From positions 1 to 5,920 of the forward strand of contig DMTJ01000447.1 in assembly GCA_003477185.1 (NCBI GenBank): a stretch of 5,920 nucleotides of DNA, written 5' to 3'. Each line of letters starts with the position of its first letter. The first letter of the stretch is position 1. Below, piece after piece: positions 1 to 5,918 of the stretch. Made by a program: the position numbers and the translations under genes. The DNA is from Lentisphaeria bacterium. Its GTDB lineage: Bacteria > Verrucomicrobiota > Lentisphaeria > JABSQK01 > UBA12247. Under the pieces are notes generated by a model. That model was not told where the DNA came from and did no database searches. It saw nothing but the letters and a program-made list of their open reading frames with translations.

Positions 1-2
1 AT

Positions 3-485
3 ATGGCCACCATTCTAACATTCATCCTCGTGGGCTCGCTGCTCATGCTGCTCGAAACGCTAATCCCAGGCGGGATCGTAGGCCTGTTCGGGTTCATTTT
101 GGTCTGCATCGGAGTCTACCTTGCCTTCGCTGCCAGTGGCTGGACCGGGATTGGCGTGCTGCTGGGAACCGCGGTGTTGCTTCTGGGGGGCGGCACGCTC
201 TGGTGGCGTTATTTGCCGCGTTGCTCGTGGGCAAAGGGGCTGCGCCTTGCGGAGTCCGCAACCGGCTGGGAAGGAAGCCCGCTGCTTGACTTGGTCGGAG
301 AAAGCGGCGTGGCGCGGACGAATTTGCGCCCGACCGGGGTCGCTATTATCGGTGGCTTGCGCTACGATGTTGTGAGTCAGGGAGACTTTATTCCTAAGGG
401 GGAAGCGGTGACTGTTGTGGACGCTTCCGGAAACCGTGTCATTGTTACCACATCTCCTCACCAATCCAATCGAGAAAGCTCGTGA
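3..485 (+). CDS. Short NfeD-family membrane protein (possibly the C-terminal part of a longer NfeD)
   Basis: NfeD proteins sit in the membrane next to SPFH/flotillin proteins and are thought to help organise membrane microdomains. The 160-residue product has hydrophobic segments at about residues 3-23, 26-45 and 47-67. An LPR-type linker follows (71-73), then a soluble C-terminal OB-fold domain (about 96-148) with the family signatures [16 protein letters not shown] and the later [14 protein letters not shown]. The flotillin gene immediately downstream overlaps it by 4 bases, the classic nfeD-floA pairing. The ATG lies 2 bases from the window edge, so no ribosome binding site can be seen. The gene could be a complete 'short' NfeD or the end of a long form carrying an N-terminal ClpP-like protease domain. 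The linker between membrane and OB domains (residues 83-86, AESA) contains one copy of a repeated palindromic word. Family call is firm; completeness is not. Confidence 0.85.
   Translation: MATILTFILVGSLLMLLETLIPGGIVGLFGFILVCIGVYLAFAASGWTGIGVLLGTAVLLLGGGTLWWRYLPRCSWAKGLRLAESATGWEGSPLLDLVGESGVARTNLRPTGVAIIGGLRYDVVSQGDFIPKGEAVTVVDASGNRVIVTTSPHQSNRESS
247..261. repeat. Palindromic repeat copy 1, TTGCGGAGTCCGCAA (in nfeD)
   Basis: A perfect 15-base palindrome around a central G. It lies in nfeD codons 82-87 and reads Ala-Glu-Ser-Ala. It continues into ACC on the right, as copy 3 does, giving a 17-base match with one difference. Confidence 0.65.
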
Positions 486-1492
486 CTGATCCACAAACAA
501 TATTCCTGATCATCGGCATCATCATCCTCCTGGCGCTGATCTTTCCAGTGCTCTACTATCTGAGCATCCTGATTCGTGCTTGGGCTTCTGGTGTGTCTCT
601 TTTTCCGTGGACTCTCGTGTTCATGCGGATGCGCCGTGTTCCGCCTGCGGCCATTGTGGACGCTTTGATTCGGATCAAAAAAGCTGGGCTGTCTGATATG
701 ACCACCGATGATCTCGAGACCCATCATTTGGCTGGTGGCAAAGTGCTGGACGTGGTAAATGCCCTGATCGCTGCGGGCAAAGCAAACATCGTATTGGACG
801 CGCCGCGGGCAATGTCCATTGATTTGGCAGGCCGTGACGTCCTCCAAGCCGTGCGCACGAGCGTCAATCCCAAGGTGATTGATTGTCCCGATCCCACTAA
901 GGGCCGCCAGACCATCGATGCGGTAGCCCGGGACGGAATTCAGCTGAAGGTTAAGGCGCGCGTCACCGTGCGGGCCAACCTCGAACGTCTGGTGGGTGGA
1001 GCCACTGAAGAGACCATCATCGCTCGTGTCGGCGAAGGTATCGTGACTACCATCGGGTCTGCCCCCACGCACAAGCATGTCCTTGAAAATCCTGATAGCA
1101 TTTCCGAGGCCGTTTTGGCAAAAGGCCTAGAGAGTGGCACTGCCTTTGAGATCCTATCAATCGATATCGCCGATGTCGACGTCGGCGACAACATCGGTGC
1201 CCGGCTCATGGCTGATCAGGCGGAAGCGGACAAGCGCGTCGCCCAAGCCAAAGCGGAAGAACGGCGTGCTGCCGCAGTTGCGGTAGAGCAAGAGATGACG
1301 GCCCGGGTTCAGGAGATGCGCGCCCGCGTCGTCGAGGCCGAGGCCCAGGTCCCACTTGCCATGTCTCAAGCATTTCGCGATGGGCACATGGGAATTCTTG
1401 ACTACCATCGTATCGAGAACCTCCAAGCAGATACTGAGATGCGGAAATCCATCGGTGATGACTCAGTGCCTGAGGATAAATCCGGAGTATGA
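482..1492 (+). CDS. floA: Flotillin-like protein FloA (SPFH scaffold)
   Basis: Flotillin-like FloA proteins oligomerise on the inner face of the membrane and scaffold functional membrane microdomains. The product is 336 residues, close to the roughly 330 usual for the family. A hydrophobic N-terminus (residues 7-31) is followed by the family segments [13 protein letters not shown] (91-103), [20 protein letters not shown] (114-133), the SPFH core (about 150-240, ending [15 protein letters not shown]), an Ala/Glu/Arg-rich coiled coil (242-290, with [18 protein letters not shown]) and the conserved tail [29 protein letters not shown] (297-325). The GTG start overlaps the upstream nfeD stop in a shared GTGA; only a weak GAGA lies upstream, so coupling to nfeD translation is likely. 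The stop overlaps the next gene by 4 bases (ATGA). No key feature is missing. Confidence 0.96.
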   Translation: MTDPQTIFLIIGIIILLALIFPVLYYLSILIRAWASGVSLFPWTLVFMRMRRVPPAAIVDALIRIKKAGLSDMTTDDLETHHLAGGKVLDVVNALIAAGKANIVLDAPRAMSIDLAGRDVLQAVRTSVNPKVIDCPDPTKGRQTIDAVARDGIQLKVKARVTVRANLERLVGGATEETIIARVGEGIVTTIGSAPTHKHVLENPDSISEAVLAKGLESGTAFEILSIDIADVDVGDNIGARLMADQAEADKRVAQAKAEERRAAAVAVEQEMTARVQEMRARVVEAEAQVPLAMSQAFRDGHMGILDYHRIENLQADTEMRKSIGDDSVPEDKSGV

Positions 1493-1839
1493 CAGGTCTA
1501 GTCATCACCTTTGTTCTGGTGGTAATCGTCAACGCTCTCGTTGCAAAATTTGGCGCCGAAAAAGATGGTGAGGAGCTCTTTGTGCCTGAGCAGCGCCAGG
1601 CGCCGCAGCCTCAGCGGGTGCGGCGTCGTCCACCGCCTGTTCCGAGTAAAGCCGTCGCGGAGGTTGTCGATGCAGTGTCAGCCCCAGCGGCGTCATCGTC
1701 AGCGTTGGAGGCGGCCATGCATCAGGACATCATGGTACGCAAGCCACGGCGTCGCCGTGGCCGCTACGGTGCCCATGCGATGCGTAAGGCGATCGTCGTT
1801 CGCGAAATCCTCAACCGTCCACGGGCGTATGACATTTAG
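1489..1839 (+). CDS. Small membrane-anchored protein with Pro/Arg-rich linker, unknown function
   Basis: I do not recognise a named family. The 116-residue product has one N-terminal hydrophobic segment (residues 3-19), a charged stretch (21-36), a low-complexity Gln/Pro/Arg/Ala linker (36-74, including [10 protein letters not shown]), a very basic patch (RKPRRRRGR, 84-92) and a compact C-terminus, [22 protein letters not shown] (95-116), that looks like a short conserved helix motif. It probably sits in the membrane with its tail in the cytoplasm (positive-inside), but topology is inferred. The ATG overlaps the floA stop (ATGA), and GAGGA lies 12 bases upstream, so it is translated with floA. 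The third position in the nfeD-floA operon suggests a partner or adaptor of the flotillin scaffold. In Bacillus subtilis the same position holds a small unrelated-looking gene (yqfB). The basic tail could contact nucleic acid or lipid headgroups. Confidence 0.8.
   Translation: MTGLVITFVLVVIVNALVAKFGAEKDGEELFVPEQRQAPQPQRVRRRPPPVPSKAVAEVVDAVSAPAASSSALEAAMHQDIMVRKPRRRRGRYGAHAMRKAIVVREILNRPRAYDI
1743..1761 (+). other. Perfect 8-base-pair hairpin inside the small-protein gene
   Basis: GCCACGGC, a 3-base loop GTC, then GCCGTGGC form a perfect GC-rich stem. It encodes part of the Arg-rich patch (residues 85-91), so Arg/Gly codon composition may explain it. No T run follows, so it is not an intrinsic terminator. 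It lies about 110 bases before plsY and could affect mRNA stability or ribosome pausing; that is inference. Confidence 0.4.
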
Positions 1840-1868
1840 AATCGCACGAATGATCCCGGCAGGCATTA

Positions 1869-2498
1869 ATGATTGTTGAAGCGCTCGGCGCCGTCGCTGT
1901 GGCCTACTTCCTGGGCGGAATCCCGTTTGGGTACCTGATTGGCCGCTCACAAGGCTTGGATATCCGTGAGCATGGCAGCGGAAATATTGGGGCCACCAAT
2001 GTTGTGCGGGTGCTTGGCAAGAAGCTTGGCTACAGCTGTTTCTTGCTGGATTTCGGCAAAGGGCTCGCCCCGGTTCTGGTCGCCGCGAAAGTTTTCAGCG
2101 ATTCGAGCCAGTCTGGCTGGCCTCCTGCGTTGGTCGCTTTGGCCACGGTCTGCGGGCACGTCTTCAGTCCCTACCTCAAGCTGCGTGGCGGCAAAGGGGT
2201 TGCCACCGCGACTGGCGCTTTACTCGGCGTGGCCCCGATCCCGCTGCTCTGTGCTGTCGCCTGTTGGGTCGGCCTGTACCTGCTGACGCGCACCGTCGCC
2301 GTCGCCAGCATTGCCGCCGCTGTCTCTTTGCCCATCTTTGCCTTGCTCGGGAACGCCACGCAGTTCAGCCGCACAGCGCCCACGGCGATGTCCCTGCTGG
2401 TGCTGATTGCGGCCATGATTGTCATCCGGCACCGATCAAACATTCAGCGAATGCTCGCTGGTGCAGAACACTCATTCAGTGAAAGGGATCCCAAGTGA
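1869..2498 (+). CDS. plsY: Acyl-phosphate:glycerol-3-phosphate acyltransferase PlsY
   Basis: PlsY is the integral membrane enzyme that moves an acyl chain from acyl-phosphate to the sn-1 position of glycerol-3-phosphate, giving lysophosphatidic acid, the first step of phospholipid synthesis. The 209-residue length is normal. Family signatures are all present: GGIPFGYLIGR (16-26), motif 1 GSGNIGATNVVRVLGKK (36-52), DFGKG (61-65), motif 2 GHVFSPYLKLRGGKGVATATG (96-116), motif 3 region RTVAVASI (141-148) and the C-terminal RHRSNIQR (187-194). Five or more hydrophobic helices are visible. The start is an ATG 29 bases after the previous stop with only a weak AGG 5 bases upstream; it gives the expected N-terminus. 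The gpsA start overlaps its stop (GTGA). gpsA makes its glycerol-3-phosphate substrate, so the pair encodes two consecutive steps. Confidence 0.97.
   Translation: MIVEALGAVAVAYFLGGIPFGYLIGRSQGLDIREHGSGNIGATNVVRVLGKKLGYSCFLLDFGKGLAPVLVAAKVFSDSSQSGWPPALVALATVCGHVFSPYLKLRGGKGVATATGALLGVAPIPLLCAVACWVGLYLLTRTVAVASIAAAVSLPIFALLGNATQFSRTAPTAMSLLVLIAAMIVIRHRSNIQRMLAGAEHSFSERDPK
2483..2488 (+). promoter_or_regulatory. Ribosome binding site of gpsA
   Basis: AAGGGA ends 6 bases before the GTG start of gpsA and lies inside the last codons of plsY. It supports the GTG start and shows that gpsA can recruit ribosomes as well as being coupled through the 4-base overlap. Confidence 0.7.
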
Positions 2499-3502
2499 AA
2501 GTAGCGGTAATGAGTGACGGGGGCTGGGGGACTGCGATTTCTCTAGCCTTGCTGAAACGAAATCATGATGTCGTCCTCTGGGGGCCATTCCCGAAGTACA
2601 TTGACGAGATGCGGGAAAGTCGGGTGAATCGCCAATTTCTTGCTGGAGTGGACCTGCCCGAGGCCCTCGAGTTTACGGCAGATGCGAGCACCGCGATCAC
2701 TGGAGCAGATTTTATCGTAATGGCTGCGCCCACTCGCTTTGCGCGTGGCTGCCTGAAAACCATTCGCGACGCGGGCCTACCTGCCCAAGCGCGCATCGTC
2801 AGCGTGGCCAAGGGCATCGAGAACGGCACACTCATGCGTGTCAGCGAGATGTGCGCGGAGCTTTTGCCCGGTGTGCCGTATACTGTGCTGTCAGGCCCCA
2901 GTCACGCAGAGGAAGTCGCTCTCGAGATCCCGACTGCTGTCGTTGCGGCTTCGACCGATTCCGCCATGGCTAGCGAGGTTCAGGAGTTGTTCATGTCCGA
3001 CGTGTTTCGCGTATATACCAGCGATGACGTAGTGGGGGTCGAGCTTGGCGGCGCATTGAAGAACGTGTTCGCCATCGCCGCCGGCGTGTGTGATGGCATG
3101 GAATTCGGCGACAACACCAAGGCTGCATTGGTCACGCGCGGCATTGCCGAGATGGGAAGGCTCGGGAATGCGCTCGGCGGCCGGGTCGAGACCTTCTCAG
3201 GCCTCAGCGGGCTTGGAGATATGATTGTGACCTGTTGCAGCGGGCATAGCCGGAACCGCCATGTGGGCGAGCAGCTTGGGCGTGGAAAGTCTCTTGCCGA
3301 AATCACCGAGTCCATGGGCCGAGTGGTTGCCGAGGGCGTAACCACTGCGGAGTCCGCACACGAACTCGCTCAGAAGGTGGGCGTAACCTGCCCGATTATC
3401 AGCGAAATCTATGCCGGTCTCTACCAGTCCAAAGACCCTCGCCAGGGCTTGCGTGATCTGATGACTCGAGCGGCCCGCTCCGAGCGCGAGGATTTTGGGT
3501 GA
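2495..3502 (+). CDS. gpsA: NAD(P)-dependent glycerol-3-phosphate dehydrogenase GpsA
   Basis: GpsA reduces dihydroxyacetone phosphate to sn-glycerol-3-phosphate in the cytoplasm, supplying the phospholipid backbone to PlsY encoded just upstream. The 335-residue length is typical. The N-terminal Rossmann domain has VAVMSDGGWGTA (3-13); the family norm is a GxGxWG loop, and here the first Gly is Ser7. It is followed by MAAPTRFAR (76-84) and SVAKGIENGT (103-112, with the conserved Lys106). The C-terminal domain has the active-site segment GGALKNVFAIAAG (185-197, catalytic-type Lys189), NTKAALVTRGIAEM (207-220), GLSGLGDMIVTC (236-247) and HSRNRHVG (251-258, Arg253/Asn254 for substrate phosphate and NAD). 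The GTG start shares GTGA with the plsY stop and has a good ribosome binding site. The stop overlaps murA by 4 bases. One copy of the repeated palindrome lies at codons 285-288 (AESA). Confidence 0.96.
   Translation: MKVAVMSDGGWGTAISLALLKRNHDVVLWGPFPKYIDEMRESRVNRQFLAGVDLPEALEFTADASTAITGADFIVMAAPTRFARGCLKTIRDAGLPAQARIVSVAKGIENGTLMRVSEMCAELLPGVPYTVLSGPSHAEEVALEIPTAVVAASTDSAMASEVQELFMSDVFRVYTSDDVVGVELGGALKNVFAIAAGVCDGMEFGDNTKAALVTRGIAEMGRLGNALGGRVETFSGLSGLGDMIVTCCSGHSRNRHVGEQLGRGKSLAEITESMGRVVAEGVTTAESAHELAQKVGVTCPIISEIYAGLYQSKDPRQGLRDLMTRAARSEREDFG
3346..3358. repeat. Palindromic repeat copy 2, TGCGGAGTCCGCA (in gpsA)
   Basis: The 13-base core of the palindrome, identical to copy 1, at gpsA codons 285-288 reading Ala-Glu-Ser-Ala. 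The outer T/A pair is absent. The surrounding protein, EGVTTAESAHELA, fits the normal GpsA pattern, so this copy may have arisen by codon choice instead of insertion. Confidence 0.5.
3488..3492 (+). promoter_or_regulatory. Ribosome binding site of murA
   Basis: GAGGA ends 6 bases before the GTG start of murA, inside the last codons of gpsA. It fixes the GTG at 3499 as the start over later in-frame codons. Confidence 0.7.
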
Positions 3503-4782
3503 GCAATTTGGACGAGTATTTTCGAATACAGGGCGGGGAGTCACTTAGCGGGGACGTACAGATCGGGGGCAACAAGAACGCAGTCTTGCCCATGCTCGCA
3601 GCCACACTATTGACGGACCAGCCCGTCACGCTCACCAACGTTCCGGGAATCCGCGATGTGCGTGCGATGTGCGACGTGCTCGAGCATCTTGGCGCGGCCG
3701 TAGACGATCGTGGAGAAAACGTCACCATCTGCGCGAAGAACCTTCACACCCATGAAATCACCCCAAGACTTTGTGGGGAACTTCGCACCAGTTTTCTTGT
3801 CGCTGGTCCGTTGGTCGCCAGACTGGGCCGCGCTGTACTTCATCCGCCCGGCGGTGACGTAATCGGGCGGCGCCGTCTCGACAGCCACTTCTACGGGCTG
3901 CAAAAGCTGGGAGCCACCGTCGACCCTGACGCCATGCGGTTCTCCGCGCGGGGACTCACCGGGGCTGACCTGTTTTTCGATGAAGCCAGTGTCACAGCCA
4001 CCGAGCACATTCTGATGGCCGCCACCCTCGCGAAAGGCGAGACCGTCATTCGCAACGCTGCCGCCGAGCCGCATGTGCAGAATCTCGCCCGTATGCTAGA
4101 AAGTATGGGGGCGCAGATTTCCGGCATTGGCACCAACACCCTTGTGATTGAAGGCGTCGACTCCCTGCATGGCACCACTATCGCCGTAGATGCAGACCAC
4201 GTCGAGGCCGGAAGCTTTCTGGCTGCCGCAGCCGCTACGGGCGGCTCCATTACCGTGCACGGCACCTCCAAACCGCACTTCTGGATGACTCGGCGCGTGT
4301 TCGAAAAATTTGGGGTAGATCTTGACTTGCGCCACGATTCCATCCATCTCCCTGCGTGCGAGCTGCGCATTCAGAAAGATGTCGGTGGAATGGTGCCACG
4401 CGTCGACGACGGCCCCTGGCCGCAGTTCCCTTCAGACCTGATGAGCGTCCTGTTAGTGATGGCCACGCAGGCAAACGGGACCGTACTGTTCTTTGAGAAG
4501 ATGTTCGAAAGCCGGATGTATTTCGTGGACCGGCTGATTCAGATGGGCGGGAGCGCCATCGTCTGCGATCCGCACCGTGTCGTCATCTCCGGGCCCACCG
4601 CACTGCGCGCGCAGCGCATGACGAGTCCGGATATTCGCGCTGGGCTGGCGCTGGTCATCGCGGCACTCTGTGCCCAAGGCGAGAGCGAGATTCACAACGC
4701 TTGGGTGATCGATCGCGGCTACGAACGAATCGAGCAGAAGCTGAGTGGACTGGGCGCGAGGATCGAGCGCGTCTTGCCCTAG
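3499..4782 (+). CDS. murA: UDP-N-acetylglucosamine 1-carboxyvinyltransferase MurA, Asp-type (catalytic Cys replaced)
   Basis: MurA transfers enolpyruvate from phosphoenolpyruvate to UDP-GlcNAc in the cytoplasm, the committed step of peptidoglycan synthesis. The 427 residues match the family (about 420). Visible landmarks: GGNKNAVLPML (23-33, with Lys26/Asn27 equivalent to E. coli Lys22/Asn23), LRTSFLVAGPL (95-105, Arg96 for Arg91), the active-site loop PPGGDVIGRRRLDSHF (116-131), PWPQFPSDL (306-314, Asp313 for the general base Asp305), FESRM (336-340), SPDIRAGLALV (376-386, Arg380) and IDRGYERIEQKL (404-415). In the loop, Asp120 occupies the place of E. coli Cys115, the residue alkylated by fosfomycin; Arg125 matches Arg120. 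Asp-type enzymes such as the mycobacterial one are active but fosfomycin-insensitive. The GTG start shares GTGA with the gpsA stop. The TAG stop lies in a CTAG shared with the converging gene. The alternative, the related EPSP synthase AroA, does not fit these motifs. Confidence 0.96.
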   Translation: MSNLDEYFRIQGGESLSGDVQIGGNKNAVLPMLAATLLTDQPVTLTNVPGIRDVRAMCDVLEHLGAAVDDRGENVTICAKNLHTHEITPRLCGELRTSFLVAGPLVARLGRAVLHPPGGDVIGRRRLDSHFYGLQKLGATVDPDAMRFSARGLTGADLFFDEASVTATEHILMAATLAKGETVIRNAAAEPHVQNLARMLESMGAQISGIGTNTLVIEGVDSLHGTTIAVDADHVEAGSFLAAAAATGGSITVHGTSKPHFWMTRRVFEKFGVDLDLRHDSIHLPACELRIQKDVGGMVPRVDDGPWPQFPSDLMSVLLVMATQANGTVLFFEKMFESRMYFVDRLIQMGGSAIVCDPHRVVISGPTALRAQRMTSPDIRAGLALVIAALCAQGESEIHNAWVIDRGYERIEQKLSGLGARIERVLP

Positions 4783-5918
4783 AGTTCGCCCGGGGAATTG
4801 GAAAAAATCCAGTAGCCTACGCCTGGGGTGATCGCGGTGCCGGCAGCGACCGGGACCAGGCGATTGCCGTCCCAGCGCCACGTTCCCTCTATGGCCGGGC
4901 GGCTAGCCGCTGGCGAGATCAGGTTCCACCCCTGAGTTAGGCCGACTCGCCCGTCGGCAACAAGGCCGGTCAACGTTTCGCTACGAGGCGCATCGCAGTA
5001 CAGCCAGATGCCTTGTTCCGCGGGCCAATACTGCTCGCGGACGAACTCCCCGCTCCGCCAGCGGAACGCCAAGCCGTTCTGTGACTGCGCGTTCATCACC
5101 GCGCAGCCCACCAAATTCCAGCCCTTATTCAAGTTCAATTGCTGGTTCAGCGGATGGCCGATGACCAATTCAAAGGCATCCGCCTCTGCCTTGGCTGCAC
5201 TCTCCACTCGTAGATCTATCACCGGCCCGTTTGCCCTCTCGTACAGCAGCGGTTGCAGATGAATTTCACCTGTTGCCACTAGGTTTGAGAGATCCCAGGT
5301 CAGGTCGTGCAAGCGTCGCGAAGTTTCAATTCGCCACTGGGTGCTGGTTCTGCGAAAATCTGCGGCTAGGAATCGCTCCGCGCGGTTTGCGGAGTTCGCA
5401 ACCAGGTAGCTGAGGTCTTCGCTGGTGATATCGTAGGCATCGCCGCCGTCATCTGCATCGTCGCGCGTCCCGAACAATAGCGGCACGCCGCTCACTCGGA
5501 TCGTGCCGAATGATTGCGTGGAGTTCCAGTGCACGGAGGCCATGCCGGCACTGCGCCGTATGCTGCCTCCACTCAGTTGATACCACAGGTGCCACTCCGA
5601 CAGGCCCTCAGCGGGAGCGGTCAAGTCGGTAGGCATCGTTGAACCCCAGCGCGGGTCATCCAGAGCTGGCGAAGCGCCGTCGTTGCTCAAGAGCCAGGCC
5701 AGCACCTGTGAATCTGGATCATCCGCCTGGATATTCACCGGCACCGTGGCACTCCTGGTGAAAGCTCGCCCGCCGATTGCAATTTGGCCAGCGCTGAAGC
5801 CATAAACTAGAGGGGGATCTAGAATTCCGATCAGGTTGAGTGTTACAGTTGCGGAGTTCGCAATTGGATCGCTGGCTGTGGGCTGCCACTCAGATGCCGC
5901 CGGTTCCGTGGCGGGCAC
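4779..5918 (-). CDS. C-terminal part of a probable secreted/surface beta-domain protein with two GWNL repeats (partial)
   Basis: The reading frame stays open to the window edge, so the true start lies beyond it; the first possible start is a GTG at 5918, but no signal peptide follows. Residues are numbered from there. Residues 55-130 look Ig/FN3-like (VPVNIQADDPDSQVLAWLLSND, DDPRWGSTMPTDL, SEWHLWYQLSGG). Residues 139-255 hold a second beta domain with an acidic patch, FGTRDDADDGGDAYD (149-163), that could bind calcium, and the motif LTWDLSNL (206-213). The C-terminus is a tandem repeat (about 258-318 and 323-379), each starting with GWNL(V/I) and containing a W-R-(S/D)-G turn and a later (I/Y)W(L/I). 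Such domains occur in large extracellular proteins of PVC-type and related bacteria. No C-terminal membrane anchor is seen. Exact function is unknown. Two copies of the repeated palindrome lie inside it, both reading ANSA. Confidence 0.75.
   Translation of the reverse strand: MPATEPAASEWQPTASDPIANSATVTLNLIGILDPPLVYGFSAGQIAIGGRAFTRSATVPVNIQADDPDSQVLAWLLSNDGASPALDDPRWGSTMPTDLTAPAEGLSEWHLWYQLSGGSIRRSAGMASVHWNSTQSFGTIRVSGVPLLFGTRDDADDGGDAYDITSEDLSYLVANSANRAERFLAADFRRTSTQWRIETSRRLHDLTWDLSNLVATGEIHLQPLLYERANGPVIDLRVESAAKAEADAFELVIGHPLNQQLNLNKGWNLVGCAVMNAQSQNGLAFRWRSGEFVREQYWPAEQGIWLYCDAPRSETLTGLVADGRVGLTQGWNLISPAASRPAIEGTWRWDGNRLVPVAAGTAITPGVGYWIFSNSPGEL
4782..4970 (-). repeat. C-terminal tandem GWNL protein repeats, second copy and end of first
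   Basis: The second GWNL unit spans 4782-4952 and the first about 4968-5147 on the - strand. Similarity is at protein level only (GWNL, W-R-x-G, IWL/YWI spacing), so this is an old domain duplication and not a recent DNA repeat. Confidence 0.5.
5387..5401. repeat. Palindromic repeat copy 3, TTGCGGAGTTCGCAA (in the - strand surface-protein gene)
   Basis: Differs from copy 1 by one base (T for C), which breaks one pair of the palindrome. On the coding strand it reads GCG AAC TCC GCA, Ala-Asn-Ser-Ala, residues 174-177 of the partial protein. It is identical over all 15 bases to copy 4. Confidence 0.65.
5849..5863. repeat. Palindromic repeat copy 4, TTGCGGAGTTCGCAA (in the - strand surface-protein gene)
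   Basis: Identical to copy 3 over 15 bases, 462 bases away in the same gene and in the same frame (Ala-Asn-Ser-Ala, residues 20-23). The protein context differs (PIANSATV against VANSANRA), so it is not part of a longer duplicated domain that I can see. Confidence 0.65.

Noticed and set aside
458..1078. Long antisense open frame (206 codons) across the nfeD/floA junction
   Set aside because: It lies opposite two well-recognised genes, its protein has a low-complexity, shadow-like composition (His/Arg/Asp rich) and no family features. GC-rich codon bias explains the open frame.
1168..1187. Near-perfect 20-base palindrome (CGCCGA-T-GTCGAC-G-TCGGCG) in floA
   Set aside because: It encodes the conserved FloA segment IADVDVGD; alternating Asp/Val/Gly codons give this symmetry naturally, and no second copy exists in the window.
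1272..1283. CCGCAGTTGCGG in floA as a fifth copy of the repeat
   Set aside because: The half-sites are in reversed order (CCGCA then TGCGG) and the centre differs; it is most likely chance.
1840..1868. Promoter in the 29-base gap before plsY
   Set aside because: There is no recognisable -35/-10 pair, and the gap is too short to hold both elements and a leader.
3607..4370. Overlapping antisense open frames opposite murA
   Set aside because: murA is unambiguous on the + strand, and these frames show no domain, signal peptide or ribosome binding site.
4784..4800. Possible terminator around CCCGGGG just after murA
   Set aside because: The inverted repeat is short and imperfect, and no T run follows on the + strand. 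The A6 run nearby would be a T run upstream of the hairpin on the - strand, which is the wrong order.
247..5863. The repeated palindrome as a GANTC methylation site
   Set aside because: Only the two perfect copies contain GAGTC; the other two have GAGTT, so methylation at GANTC cannot explain all four.
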